In this document: one piece after another, positions 8,079 to 16,103 of the stretch
Position numbering within the stretch: the first letter of the stretch is position 1
Layout of the letters: every line of letters begins with the position of its first letter
Source: Methylocystis parvus OBBP
Lineage (GTDB): Bacteria > Pseudomonadota > Alphaproteobacteria > Rhizobiales > Beijerinckiaceae
Length of the DNA stretch: 64,000 nt
Assembly (NCBI RefSeq): GCF_027571405.1
Contig: NZ_CP092968.1
Span: 2,874,001-2,938,000, forward strand
Reading direction: 5' to 3'
The notes under the pieces: generated by a model
What the model was told of the DNA's origin: nothing
The model's input: only the letters and a program-made list of their open reading frames with translations
Databases searched by the model: none
Position numbers and translations under genes: made by a program

Positions 8079-9109
8079 ATTCAGCCCGCCTCCGGGCGCT
8101 GGACGCGGCGCGCGGCGTCGCCGTGCTCGCGATGGTCGCCTTTCATCTGATCTGGGACCTCGGCCATTTTGGTTATATAGACGCGTCGATACCTTGGTCC
8201 GCGCCCTTCAAGGCTTTCGGCCATGGCGTCGCCTTCTCGTTCCTTTTCGTCGCCGGCGTTTCGCTGGTCCTTGCGCATCGGGAGCGCATCCACTGGCGCG
8301 CCTTCCGGCGGCGCTTCGCCCTCGTCGCGGGCGCGGCGGGACTCGTCAGTCTCGGCACCTATCTCGTCTTCCCGTCCGCCTTCGTCTTTTTCGGCATTTT
8401 GCACGTCATCGCGGCGGCGAGCCTGATCTCGCTGGCTTTTCTTTTCGCGCCCTGGCCGGTTTCGATCCTGGCGGGCGCCGCCTTTTTCGCCGCGCCGCAG
8501 GTCCTGGCTTCGCCGGCCTTTAACGCGGGCTGGCTGCAATGGCTGGGGCTCGGGACGACCGAGCCGCTGACGCAGGATTGGCGCCCGCTTTTTCCATGGG
8601 CCGGGGCGATGTTGCTGGGCGTAGGAGCGGCGCGCGCGCTCCCTCTCCCCGTTCAGGAGGAGAGGGCTGGGGCGAGGAGCGAGGCCCCGCGTGAGATGGC
8701 CGCCGTCGACCCCGACGCGTCCCCAGAAGCGCCCCCAAAAACGCCCCCAGCATGGCTGACGCCGCCAGCTCCTCACCCTGACCCTCTCCCCGTGAACGGG
8801 CAGCCAGGATCGCTAGCGTTTCTGGGCCGCCACAGCCTGTTGATCTACCTCGTCCACCAGCCGCTGCTCTTCGCGATCTTCACCGGGCTCGTCATGCTCG
8901 CCCCGCCGGCCGAAGACCCGAAGGCCTTCGTCGCCGCTTGCGAGAAGGGCTGCGTCGAAGAAGGGGCGTCGCAGGGCTTCTGTCACGACGCCTGCGTCTG
9001 CACGCAGGAGAAAGCCGAGCGCAGCAAGGCGCTCGCCGGCGTCACGAATGAAGAGACGCGAGGGAAGATTTTGCGCGACCTCGCGGCGGGCTGCGTTGGG
9101 GGTCAGTAA
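8075..9109 (+). CDS. HGSNAT-like (DUF1624) membrane acetyltransferase carrying an in-frame palindromic repeat
   Basis: A 344-residue polytopic protein. The N-terminus (RLRALDAARGVAVLAMVAFHLIWDL) and the late block FLGRHSLLIYLVHQP are the hallmarks of the heparan-alpha-glucosaminide N-acetyltransferase catalytic family, which moves acetyl groups across the membrane onto sugars. Between two membrane segments, residues about 190-243 form a Pro/Ala/Glu-rich stretch unlike the rest of the family. It is encoded by a long inverted repeat (8648-8800). After the last helix there is an unusual Cys-rich tail with five Cys and several KxC/CxxxC patterns. The ATG overlaps the upstream stop (ATGA), which decides this start over a longer in-frame one. 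It converges with trpB three bases away. Confidence 0.82.
   Translation: MNSARLRALDAARGVAVLAMVAFHLIWDLGHFGYIDASIPWSAPFKAFGHGVAFSFLFVAGVSLVLAHRERIHWRAFRRRFALVAGAAGLVSLGTYLVFPSAFVFFGILHVIAAASLISLAFLFAPWPVSILAGAAFFAAPQVLASPAFNAGWLQWLGLGTTEPLTQDWRPLFPWAGAMLLGVGAARALPLPVQEERAGARSEAPREMAAVDPDASPEAPPKTPPAWLTPPAPHPDPLPVNGQPGSLAFLGRHSLLIYLVHQPLLFAIFTGLVMLAPPAEDPKAFVAACEKGCVEEGASQGFCHDACVCTQEKAERSKALAGVTNEETRGKILRDLAAGCVGGQ
8648..8800. repeat. Long inverted repeat inside the acetyltransferase reading frame
   Basis: Arms 8648-8680 and 8768-8800 are 33 bases each and pair in inverted orientation with 27 of 33 positions matching. The left arm reads cccgttcaggaggagagggc at its start. The intervening 87 bases include G/C-rich runs. 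The whole 153-base block is a multiple of three and has no stop in the reading frame. Its style (CCCTCTCCCCGT... with GAGAGGG) matches intergenic palindromes at 10373-10481 and 60007-60125. Confidence 0.8.
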
Positions 9110-9112
9110 TCC

Positions 9113-10351
9113 TCACATCCCGCCGAGATGATCCGCGACCGTGAAAATGTCCTTGTCGCCGCGGCCGCACATATTCATCACCATGATGTGGTCGGCGGGC
9201 TTTTGCGGCGCCAGCTCCAGCACTTTGGCGAGGGCGTGGGACGGCTCCAGCGCCGGAATGATGCCCTCCAGCTTCGAGCAGAGCTGGAAGGCGGCGAGCG
9301 CCTCCTTGTCGGTCGCGCTGATATATTTCACGCGGCCGGTTTCGTGCAGCCATGAATGCTCCGGGCCGATGCCGGGATAGTCGAGGCCCGCCGAAATGGA
9401 GTGGCCTTCGAGAATCTGGCCGTCATCGTCCATCAGCAGATAGGTGCGGTTGCCGTGCAGCACGCCGGGCCTGCCGCCAGTGAGCGAGGCGGCGTGTCCG
9501 TTCGGGACATTTATGCCATGCCCCGCCGCCTCGACGCCGAAAATCTCGACCGTCGAATCGTCCAGGAAGGGGTGGAACAGGCCGATGGCGTTGGAGCCGC
9601 CGCCGATGCAGGCGACGAGCGAATCGGGCAGGCGTCCCTCCATCTCCTGCATCTGCGCCTTGGTTTCGTTGCCGATGATCGACTGGAAGTCGCGCACCAT
9701 GGCCGGATAGGGATGCGGGCCCGCCGCGGTGCCGATGCAGTAGAAAGTGTCGGCGACATTGGTCACCCAGTCGCGCAGCGCCTCGTTCATCGCGTCCTTC
9801 AAGGTGCGGGCGCCGGATTGCACCGGGATCACCTCGGCGCCGAGCATCTTCATGCGGAAGACGTTGGGCTTCTGCCGCTCGACGTCGACCGCGCCCATAT
9901 AGACGACGCATTGCAGGCCGAAGCGCGCGCAGGCCGTGGCGGTCGCGACGCCGTGCTGGCCGGCGCCCGTCTCGGCGATGATGCGCTTCTTGCCCATGCG
10001 CCGCGCGAGCAGGATCTGGCCGAGCACATTGTTGATCTTGTGCGCGCCGGTGTGGTTGAGCTCGTCGCGCTTGAAATAGACCTTGGCCCCTTTGCCGGGC
10101 TCCGCCTTTTCGCGCACATGCTCGGTGATGCGCTCAGCGAAATAAAGCGGCGACGGGCGGCCGACATAATGCTTGTGCAGGCTGGTCAGCTCTTCGTGGA
10201 AGGCCGGGTCGTTCCTCGCGTCCCGATAGGCCTGCTCGAGATCGAGCACGAGCGGCATCAGCGTCTCGGCGACGAAGCGGCCGCCGAAAATGCCGAAACG
10301 GCCGTTCTCGTCCGGGCCGGCGCGGAAGGAATTGGGAAGCGGCTTGGTCAC
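9113..10351 (-). CDS. trpB: Tryptophan synthase beta chain
   Basis: TrpB condenses indole with serine to make tryptophan, using PLP. The 412-residue protein has the PLP-lysine motif [10 protein letters not shown], the phosphate-binding GGGSNAIG, and the [15 protein letters not shown] segment that closes over the site. An ATG further upstream (10435) would add 28 residues encoded by a palindromic repeat. I reject it because the GTG at 10351 has AAAGGA seven bases upstream and gives a normal N-terminus ([19 protein letters not shown]). trpF lies upstream on the same strand after a 172-base spacer holding repeats. trpA is not within the window beyond this point; the next gene converges. Confidence 0.96.
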   Translation of the reverse strand: MTKPLPNSFRAGPDENGRFGIFGGRFVAETLMPLVLDLEQAYRDARNDPAFHEELTSLHKHYVGRPSPLYFAERITEHVREKAEPGKGAKVYFKRDELNHTGAHKINNVLGQILLARRMGKKRIIAETGAGQHGVATATACARFGLQCVVYMGAVDVERQKPNVFRMKMLGAEVIPVQSGARTLKDAMNEALRDWVTNVADTFYCIGTAAGPHPYPAMVRDFQSIIGNETKAQMQEMEGRLPDSLVACIGGGSNAIGLFHPFLDDSTVEIFGVEAAGHGINVPNGHAASLTGGRPGVLHGNRTYLLMDDDGQILEGHSISAGLDYPGIGPEHSWLHETGRVKYISATDKEALAAFQLCSKLEGIIPALEPSHALAKVLELAPQKPADHIMVMNMCGRGDKDIFTVADHLGGM

Positions 10352-10372
10352 GGGGGCGTCCTTTAGGCGCTT

Positions 10373-10481
10373 CCCTCTCCCGCCTGCGGGAGAGGGTGGC
10401 CCCTGCGTGAGCAGGGGTCGGGTGAGGGCTTTCATCCGTCGTCACTTCGTGCCGACACCTTCTCCCGCAAGCGGGAGAAGG
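10373..10481. repeat. Palindromic intergenic repeat cluster between trpF and trpB
   Basis: Two perfect hairpins flank the element: 10373-10396 (CCCTCTCCCGC, 2-base centre, GCGGGAGAGGG) and 10458-10481 (CCTTCTCCCGC, 2-base centre, GCGGGAGAAGG). Between them is CCCCTGC-gtga-GCAGGGG. This is a REP/BIME-like unit. It is transcribed between trpF and trpB, so it could form stable RNA hairpins in the message. No T-tract follows, so I do not call it a terminator. Confidence 0.8.
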
Positions 10482-10523
10482 GAGAACCACAAGATTGACG
10501 TCGTCTTACCGCGTCATGCGCCG

Positions 10524-11165
10524 CTACGAAAGCGATCGAACGGCCTCGACGAAGGCTTTAATCTTCTCCGCATCCTTCACGCCCCTCTCCCGCTCGACGC
10601 CGGACGACACATCCACCGCCGGCGCGCCGGTGCGGCGCAGGGCTTCCACGACGTTTTCGCGGTCGAGGCCGCCGGAGAGCATCCAGTTTTTCGCGCCGAT
10701 ATTGCGCAGCAAATCCCAGTCGAAACTGATCCCGGCGCCCCCCGGAACCGAGGCGTCGGGCGCGGGCTTGGCGTCGAAGAGGAGCATGTCGGCGAGGCCT
10801 TCATAGGCTTTCGACGCCGCGATATCCTCAGAGGCTGCGACGCCGATCGCCTTGATGACGGGCAGGCCGAAACGCGCCTTCACAGCGGCGACGCGGGCGG
10901 GGCTTTCCTTGCCGTGGAGCTGCAGCATTTCGGGCGCGAGCGCGTCGACGATCTCGTCCAGCGCGGCGTCCGAGGCGTTGACGGTGAGCGCGACCCTGGC
11001 GATCCTGCCCTGCGCCAAGAGGCCGAGCGTGCGGGCGGTTTCCAGATCGATATGGCGCGGGCTCTTCTCGAAAAAGACGAAGCCCGCCATCTCGGCCCCG
11101 GCCGCGATGGCCGCGAGCAGCGTCTTGGGGGCGGAGAGGCCGCAGATTTTGACGAGGGTGGACAA
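10524..11165 (-). CDS. trpF: Phosphoribosylanthranilate isomerase
   Basis: TrpF isomerises N-(5'-phosphoribosyl)anthranilate to CdRP in tryptophan synthesis. The 213-residue TIM-barrel shows the N-terminal KICGL with the catalytic Cys, FVFFEKSPRHI, LQLHG, the loop with LLFDA, and the C-terminal phosphate-binding DVSSGVERERGVKD with GGLDREN before it. The chosen start is TTG at 11165, which has GGAG seven bases upstream and begins STLVKICGL. A longer ATG start (11255) would add 30 residues derived from the repeat at 11191-11315 and is not credible. trpB follows downstream, and manC lies upstream on the same strand beyond another repeat. Confidence 0.94.
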   Translation of the reverse strand: MSTLVKICGLSAPKTLLAAIAAGAEMAGFVFFEKSPRHIDLETARTLGLLAQGRIARVALTVNASDAALDEIVDALAPEMLQLHGKESPARVAAVKARFGLPVIKAIGVAASEDIAASKAYEGLADMLLFDAKPAPDASVPGGAGISFDWDLLRNIGAKNWMLSGGLDRENVVEALRRTGAPAVDVSSGVERERGVKDAEKIKAFVEAVRSLS

Positions 11166-11190
11166 GGCCTGGCTCCAGCCGGGTGACGCC

Positions 11191-11315
11191 CCTCGCGCTT
11201 CGAGACGGCCCCTAAGGGGCCTCCTCAGCATGAGGGGCTCCTTTTCAGTGCGCAAAGCAAGGCCTCATCCCGAGGAGCGAGCGAGGCTCGCGTCTCGAAG
11301 AACGAGGCCGTCCCG
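11191..11315. repeat. Palindromic repeat (family with GACGGCCC...GGGCCTCCTCAG) upstream of trpF
   Basis: Outer perfect arms CTTCGAGACG (11198-11207) and CGTCTCGAAG (11291-11300) enclose the nested hairpins GGCCCC-taa-GGGGCC and CCTCA-gca-TGAGG. The block GACGGCCC...GGGCCTCCTCAG recurs at 53802-53826 inside another gene, so this is a dispersed family. It occupies nearly all of the space between manC and trpF. Confidence 0.78.
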
Positions 11316-11316
11316 T

Positions 11317-12729
11317 TTATCCGCGATTATACGCGTCCTCAAAGCGGACGATATCGTCCTCTCCGAGATAGGAGCCGGTCTGCACCTCGATCAGCTCCAG
11401 ATCGATCTTGCCGGGATTGATGAGCCGGTGCTTGCAGCCGATCGGCAGATAGATCGATTCGTTCTCGTGGACGAGATGGATCTCGTCGTCGCGGCCCACC
11501 TCCGCCGTGCCGCGCACCACGATCCAGTGCTCCGCGCGATGGAAATGCTTTTGCAGCGAGAGGCGCTCGCCCGGCTTCACGACGATTCGCTTCACCTGAT
11601 AGCGCTGGCCCTCGTCGATGGACTGATAATAGCCCCAGGGGCGGAAGATGCGCTTATGCGCGCCCGCCTCGCGGCGGTTTTCGGTCTTGAGCTGTTCGAC
11701 GAGATTCTTCACCCGGTCGCCATGCTCGTGATTGAGCACCAGCACCGCGTCCTGCGTCGCCACCACGATCACGTCGTCGACGCCGACGACGGTGGTCAGC
11801 GTCTCCTCCGAGCGCACATGGACGTTTTTCGCGTCCATCACGACGCCATGGCCGCGCACCGAATTGCCGCTCTCGTCGCGCTCCGACAATTCCCACACCG
11901 CGCGCCAGGTGCCGACGTCCGACCAGCCGATATCGGCCGGAATGAGCGCCGCTTTCTCGGTCTTCTCCATCACCGCGTAGTCGATGGACTTCTTGGGCGC
12001 GCGCGCGAAGGCCTCGGCGTTGAGCACGCAGAAACCGAGATCCTGCGTCGCGCCGTCGATCGCCGCTTCCGCCGCCTCCGAAATGAAGGGCTCGAACTGG
12101 GCGATTTCCGCCTGCATCACGTCGGCGCGGAAAATGAAGTTGCCGCTGTTCCAGAAATAGCCGGCGTCGATATAGCGCCCGGCCGTCTCCCGATCGGGCT
12201 TCTCGACGAAGGCTTCGAGCCTCAAGACCTCGCCGCCGTCATGGAGCGGCGCGCCGGGACGCAGATAGCCGTAGCCGGTCGCCGGACTGTCGGGCTTCAC
12301 GCCGAGCGTGACGATATAACCCTCGGCGGCGGCCTCTCCCGCCTTCTTGCAGAGCTCGACGAGGCCGGCGCGGTCGCGCACGACATGGTCGGCCGCGAGC
12401 ACGACGACGACCGTGTCCGGCGCCCGGCGCGCGGCGAGGCCGGCCGCGACCGCGACGGCGGGCCCGGAATCGCGGCGCGACGGCTCCAGCACGATGTCAG
12501 CCTGCGCGCCAATCTCGCGAAGCTGGTCGGCGACGAGGAAGCGGTAATCGCTGTTGGAGATGACGAGCGGCTTCTCGAAGGCCGGATCGGCCAGCATCGC
12601 CATGGTCGTCTGAAAGGTCGAACGCTCGCCGACGAGCGGGATGAACTGCTTCGGCAGCGTCTCCCGCGACTCGGGCCAGACGCGCGTCCCGGAGCCCCCG
12701 CACATGATCACGGGAAGGATCTTTTTCAT
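11317..12729 (-). CDS. manC: Bifunctional mannose-1-phosphate guanylyltransferase / mannose-6-phosphate isomerase (type II)
   Basis: The enzyme makes GDP-mannose from Man-1-P and GTP, and the fused cupin domain interconverts Man-6-P and Fru-6-P. The 470-residue protein starts with the nucleotidyltransferase signature (MCGGSGTRVWPESRETLPKQF) and has FVEKPD in the middle. It ends with the cupin block FRPWGYY...VKRIVVKPGERLSLQKHFHRAEHWIVV, the type II PMI signature. The ATG at 12729 follows GGGGAA and puts the signature at the very N-terminus; a longer in-frame start is rejected. GDP-mannose feeds exopolysaccharide or LPS synthesis, in keeping with the nearby glycan clusters. The gene could equally be called xanB/algA by homology. 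Confidence 0.93.
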   Translation of the reverse strand: MKKILPVIMCGGSGTRVWPESRETLPKQFIPLVGERSTFQTTMAMLADPAFEKPLVISNSDYRFLVADQLREIGAQADIVLEPSRRDSGPAVAVAAGLAARRAPDTVVVVLAADHVVRDRAGLVELCKKAGEAAAEGYIVTLGVKPDSPATGYGYLRPGAPLHDGGEVLRLEAFVEKPDRETAGRYIDAGYFWNSGNFIFRADVMQAEIAQFEPFISEAAEAAIDGATQDLGFCVLNAEAFARAPKKSIDYAVMEKTEKAALIPADIGWSDVGTWRAVWELSERDESGNSVRGHGVVMDAKNVHVRSEETLTTVVGVDDVIVVATQDAVLVLNHEHGDRVKNLVEQLKTENRREAGAHKRIFRPWGYYQSIDEGQRYQVKRIVVKPGERLSLQKHFHRAEHWIVVRGTAEVGRDDEIHLVHENESIYLPIGCKHRLINPGKIDLELIEVQTGSYLGEDDIVRFEDAYNRG

Positions 12730-12920
12730 TTGAGTTCCCCTCGAGCCCTTCCCGAATTCCGCATCGTCACGGATCGCGCGCAATAAATCCTCAAAAGAAA
12801 GCCGGGCCTTTCGCAAAGCGCCCCGCGCTCAAAGGCGGGCGGCGGGGAATGAGACCCCCATGCGCCCGCTTCATGTCAAGAATTTGACCTGCGCCAAGCC
12901 GACGCCCGGACGTTATTTTA

Positions 12921-15900
12921 TCAGCTTTTACCCTTCTTCTCCAATTCGGCCTTGAGCGCGGCGAGCTTGGCGAAGGGCGAATCCGGATCGGGCTGCCGCT
13001 CGCGCTTCTCTCCACCGCCGAAGCCGCCGCCGGGCCGGCCGCGGCCGCGATCGTCGCGCGGTCCGCCGCGTTCGAAGCGCGGTTTGTCGAAACGGGGTTT
13101 GTCGAAACGCGGCTTGTCCTGCGGCCGCCCGGCCTGGGGGCTCGCGCCGTCGGGCGCGGGGCCTCCTTCGGCGGCGCGCGGCCGGTCGCGGCGCGGCCCC
13201 CGGCGCTCGGCGTCTCCGGCCCCGTCGCGGGGGCCGCGCTGCTGCGGCGGGCCGTGCCGGCGCGGACCGGCGGCGTGAGAATGGCGCTGGGGCGCCCAGA
13301 CCTCGATGGTCGCCGGCGGCTCGGCGGCGGCTTCTTCCGGTTTCGCTTCGACTTGCGCCGCTTCGACTTGCGCCGCGTCAGCCCGCGCCGGGTCAATTTG
13401 CGCCGCTTCGACTTCAGCCGCTTCGACCGGGATCGCCGCCGCCGCCGGCGCCGCTTCTACCGGAGCGGGGGAGTCGCCGGGCGTTTGCGCAATGGCGGCG
13501 CTCTCCTCGGCGGCTTCAACGGGCGCCGGTTCCGGGGCGGATTCCGGCGCGGCTTCGGCGGCGGGGGCCTCAACCTCTTCGGCGGGTTTCGGCGCGATCG
13601 GCTCCATCGACGCCGCCGGGATCAGCGGCACGGTGATCGCCGGGCCCGGACGCTGAGTCGAGGCGTAGCCAAGCGATTTCAGGATCGAGGAGAAGGCCTC
13701 GCCCGAGCAGCCGGTCAGCGAGGTCATGGCGACCGTAACGACGAAACCCTCGCCATCGGCCGCGCCGGCCGGGGGATCGCCCGCCGTCGCGCCGGGCTTA
13801 TAGGCGATGGCCGGCCGGATGAGGTCGGCGAGGCGCTCCAGAATATCGACGCGCACCACGCGCTCGCCGCAGACGCGGAAGCCGGCGGCGCGGTAGAATC
13901 CCTTGTGGATGGACTGGTCGGCTGCGAAGGAGGTGCGCCCCGAAGCGGCGAGATGCGGGACTTCCTCGAGCCCCTTCACATTGTCGAGCCCGCCATGCTG
14001 AAGCGCCCAAAGCAGCGAGGCGAGCGCGCGCGGCGCCGGCTTCAACAGTTGCGGCAGATAGATGTGATAGGCGCCGAATCGCACGCCGAGCTTGCGCAGC
14101 GCGCCACGGTCGTCCTGGGAGAAGCTCTTGATTTCCTTGGCGACGCGGGCGCGATCGAGAACGCCGAGCTCCTCGGCGATCTGGAAGGCGACGCCGCGCG
14201 TCACGCCTTCGAGCCCCTCGCCCTTTTCGAGCGTCTCCAGCGGGCCGAGCAGCTTCTTCACATGCTGGGCGAGCCAAAGGTCGAGCCGGTTCTGCACCTT
14301 CTCGAGCGCGGCGCCGGTCAGTTGCTCATCGGCCAGAACGCGGGCGGCCGGCGTCAGCGCCCCGGCCCCCGCCGTGATCTTGCCCACCGGCTCGCCGAGC
14401 CAGCGGATGACGCCGTCATTGCCGAGCACGAAGGCGTCGTCCACAGCGTCGAAGACGCGTGTGGCGCGCGCCTCGAACTCTCCGGCCAGCGCCTTCTGGG
14501 CCGCGGCGTTCAGGGCCTTGGCGGCTTCCCCCGCCGCGCCGGGATCGGGCGTGAAGCGGAAGCCCTGGAGGCTTCCGACATGCTGGCCCTCCACCAGGAC
14601 GTCGCCGGCGGCGTTAATTTCGGCTTCGAGCATCGCATTCTCTCTTAGACGGCGCATCAGCACGCTGGTGCGGCGATCGACGAAACGCTGCGTCAAACGG
14701 GCGTGCAGCGCGTCGGACAGGCTGTCCTCTACCCGACGCGCGACGCTCTGCCAATGCTCGGCGTCGTCGAGCCAGCCCGACCGGTTGGCGATGAAGCTGA
14801 CCGTGCGCACTTGCGCGAGGCGGTTGGACAGCGTGTCGATGTCGCCGTCGACGCGGTCCACGGCGTCGATATGTCTCGCCATCCAATCCGCCGGAATTTT
14901 GCCCCTTCTCGCAATAAATCCGAAAACCGCAAGGGCGAGGTCGGCATGGGCCGCCGGCGAGGTCTTGCGATAATCGGGAATTTGGCAGGCCTCCCAAAGC
15001 CGCGCCACGTCGGCGGGCGCCTTGGCGTTGCGCTGCGCGATTTCGTCGCGGCTCACCGCTTCGAGCGTCAATTGGTCGACGGCGATGGGCGCGCGGGTGA
15101 AGCGCGGATGGCCGGGCGTCTTTTCCAGCGAACTCATCAGGCCGGCGACGGAGGAAAAGTCGAGGTCGCTATTGCGCCATTGCAGGAGCTCGACCGGATT
15201 GAAACGATGGTCCTCGAGCTGTTCGATCAGCTCCTCCTCGAAAGGCGGGCAGCGGCCGGTCGCCCCGAAGGCGCCGTCATTCATATGGCGTCCGGCGCGC
15301 CCGGCGATCTGGCCGAACTCCGCGGGGGTGAGGCGGCGGTAGCGCCAGCCGTCGAATTTCCGGTCGGAGGCGAAAGCGACATGGTCGACGTCGAGATTGA
15401 GGCCCATGCCGATGGCGTCGGTCGCGACGATGTAATCGACGTCGCCGGACTGGAAGAGCTCGACCTGCGCATTGCGCGTGCGGGGCGAGAGCGCGCCCAG
15501 CACGACGGCCGCGCCGCCCCTCTGGCGCTTGATCCATTCGGCGATGGCGTAGACCTCCTCGGCCGAGAAGGCGACGACGGCCGTCTTGGGCGGCAGGCGC
15601 GAAATCTTCTTGTCGCCCGCGAAGGTCAGCCGCGAGAGGCGGGGCCGGTCGAAGATGGGCGCGCCCGGAAAAAGCGCGCGGATCATCGGCTCCATCGTGC
15701 CGGCGCCGATGAGCAGCGTCTCATGGCGCCCGCGCCAGCGGAGCAACCGGTCGGTGAAAATATGGCCGCGATCGAGATCCGCCGCGAGCTGGACCTCGTC
15801 GATCGCCAGAAAATCCACGTCGATGTCGCGCGGCATGGCCTCGACGGTGGAGATCCAATAGGCCGGCGCGCGCGGCTTGATCTTTTCCTCGCCGGTGACG

Positions 15901-16103
15901 AGCGCCACCGCTTCGCTCCCGACCCTGGCGACGACGCGGTTATAGACTTCGCGCGCAAGAAGGCGCAGCGGCAGGCCGATGAGGCCGGTCGGAAAAGAAA
16001 GCATCCGCTCGATGGCGTGATGCGTCTTGCCGGTGTTTGTGGGGCCGAGAACCGCCGCGACCCCATGGGCGGCGGCGCGGCTTCCAGGCGGGAGCGGCGG
16101 CAT
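12921..16103 (-). CDS. Suv3-like DEXH-box helicase with long low-complexity C-terminal tail
   Basis: A 1060-residue protein. The P-loop is GPTNTGKTHH at residues 20-29, and the Walker B variant DEVQ (AIDEVQLAADLDRGHIFTDRLL) is present. Motif VI is QIAGRAGRH, preceded by YIVATDAIGMGLNLDVDHV. These match the Suv3 branch of superfamily 2, the mitochondrial RNA helicase of the degradosome, for which alphaproteobacteria carry long homologues. The first 450 residues are the helicase core. A helical region without known motif follows, and from about residue 850 the protein becomes Ala/Glu/Pro-rich and then Arg/Gly/Asp/Pro-rich with a tandem RFDKP repeat. The tail resembles RNA-binding RGG/arginine-rich tails (as in RNase E), inferred only. 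A role in RNA turnover is likely. Confidence 0.85.
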   Translation of the reverse strand: MPPLPPGSRAAAHGVAAVLGPTNTGKTHHAIERMLSFPTGLIGLPLRLLAREVYNRVVARVGSEAVALVTGEEKIKPRAPAYWISTVEAMPRDIDVDFLAIDEVQLAADLDRGHIFTDRLLRWRGRHETLLIGAGTMEPMIRALFPGAPIFDRPRLSRLTFAGDKKISRLPPKTAVVAFSAEEVYAIAEWIKRQRGGAAVVLGALSPRTRNAQVELFQSGDVDYIVATDAIGMGLNLDVDHVAFASDRKFDGWRYRRLTPAEFGQIAGRAGRHMNDGAFGATGRCPPFEEELIEQLEDHRFNPVELLQWRNSDLDFSSVAGLMSSLEKTPGHPRFTRAPIAVDQLTLEAVSRDEIAQRNAKAPADVARLWEACQIPDYRKTSPAAHADLALAVFGFIARRGKIPADWMARHIDAVDRVDGDIDTLSNRLAQVRTVSFIANRSGWLDDAEHWQSVARRVEDSLSDALHARLTQRFVDRRTSVLMRRLRENAMLEAEINAAGDVLVEGQHVGSLQGFRFTPDPGAAGEAAKALNAAAQKALAGEFEARATRVFDAVDDAFVLGNDGVIRWLGEPVGKITAGAGALTPAARVLADEQLTGAALEKVQNRLDLWLAQHVKKLLGPLETLEKGEGLEGVTRGVAFQIAEELGVLDRARVAKEIKSFSQDDRGALRKLGVRFGAYHIYLPQLLKPAPRALASLLWALQHGGLDNVKGLEEVPHLAASGRTSFAADQSIHKGFYRAAGFRVCGERVVRVDILERLADLIRPAIAYKPGATAGDPPAGAADGEGFVVTVAMTSLTGCSGEAFSSILKSLGYASTQRPGPAITVPLIPAASMEPIAPKPAEEVEAPAAEAAPESAPEPAPVEAAEESAAIAQTPGDSPAPVEAAPAAAAIPVEAAEVEAAQIDPARADAAQVEAAQVEAKPEEAAAEPPATIEVWAPQRHSHAAGPRRHGPPQQRGPRDGAGDAERRGPRRDRPRAAEGGPAPDGASPQAGRPQDKPRFDKPRFDKPRFERGGPRDDRGRGRPGGGFGGGEKRERQPDPDSPFAKLAALKAELEKKGKS

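Noticed and set aside
10373..10481. Possible tryptophan attenuator between trpF and trpB
   Set aside because: Strong hairpins are present, but there is no leader peptide with Trp codons and no T-tract; repeat-family membership explains the structure better.
13254..14648. 464-codon plus-strand frame opposite the helicase tail
   Set aside because: It lies opposite a low-complexity coding tail and a helicase core; Arg/Gly-rich runs come from the complementary repeats.
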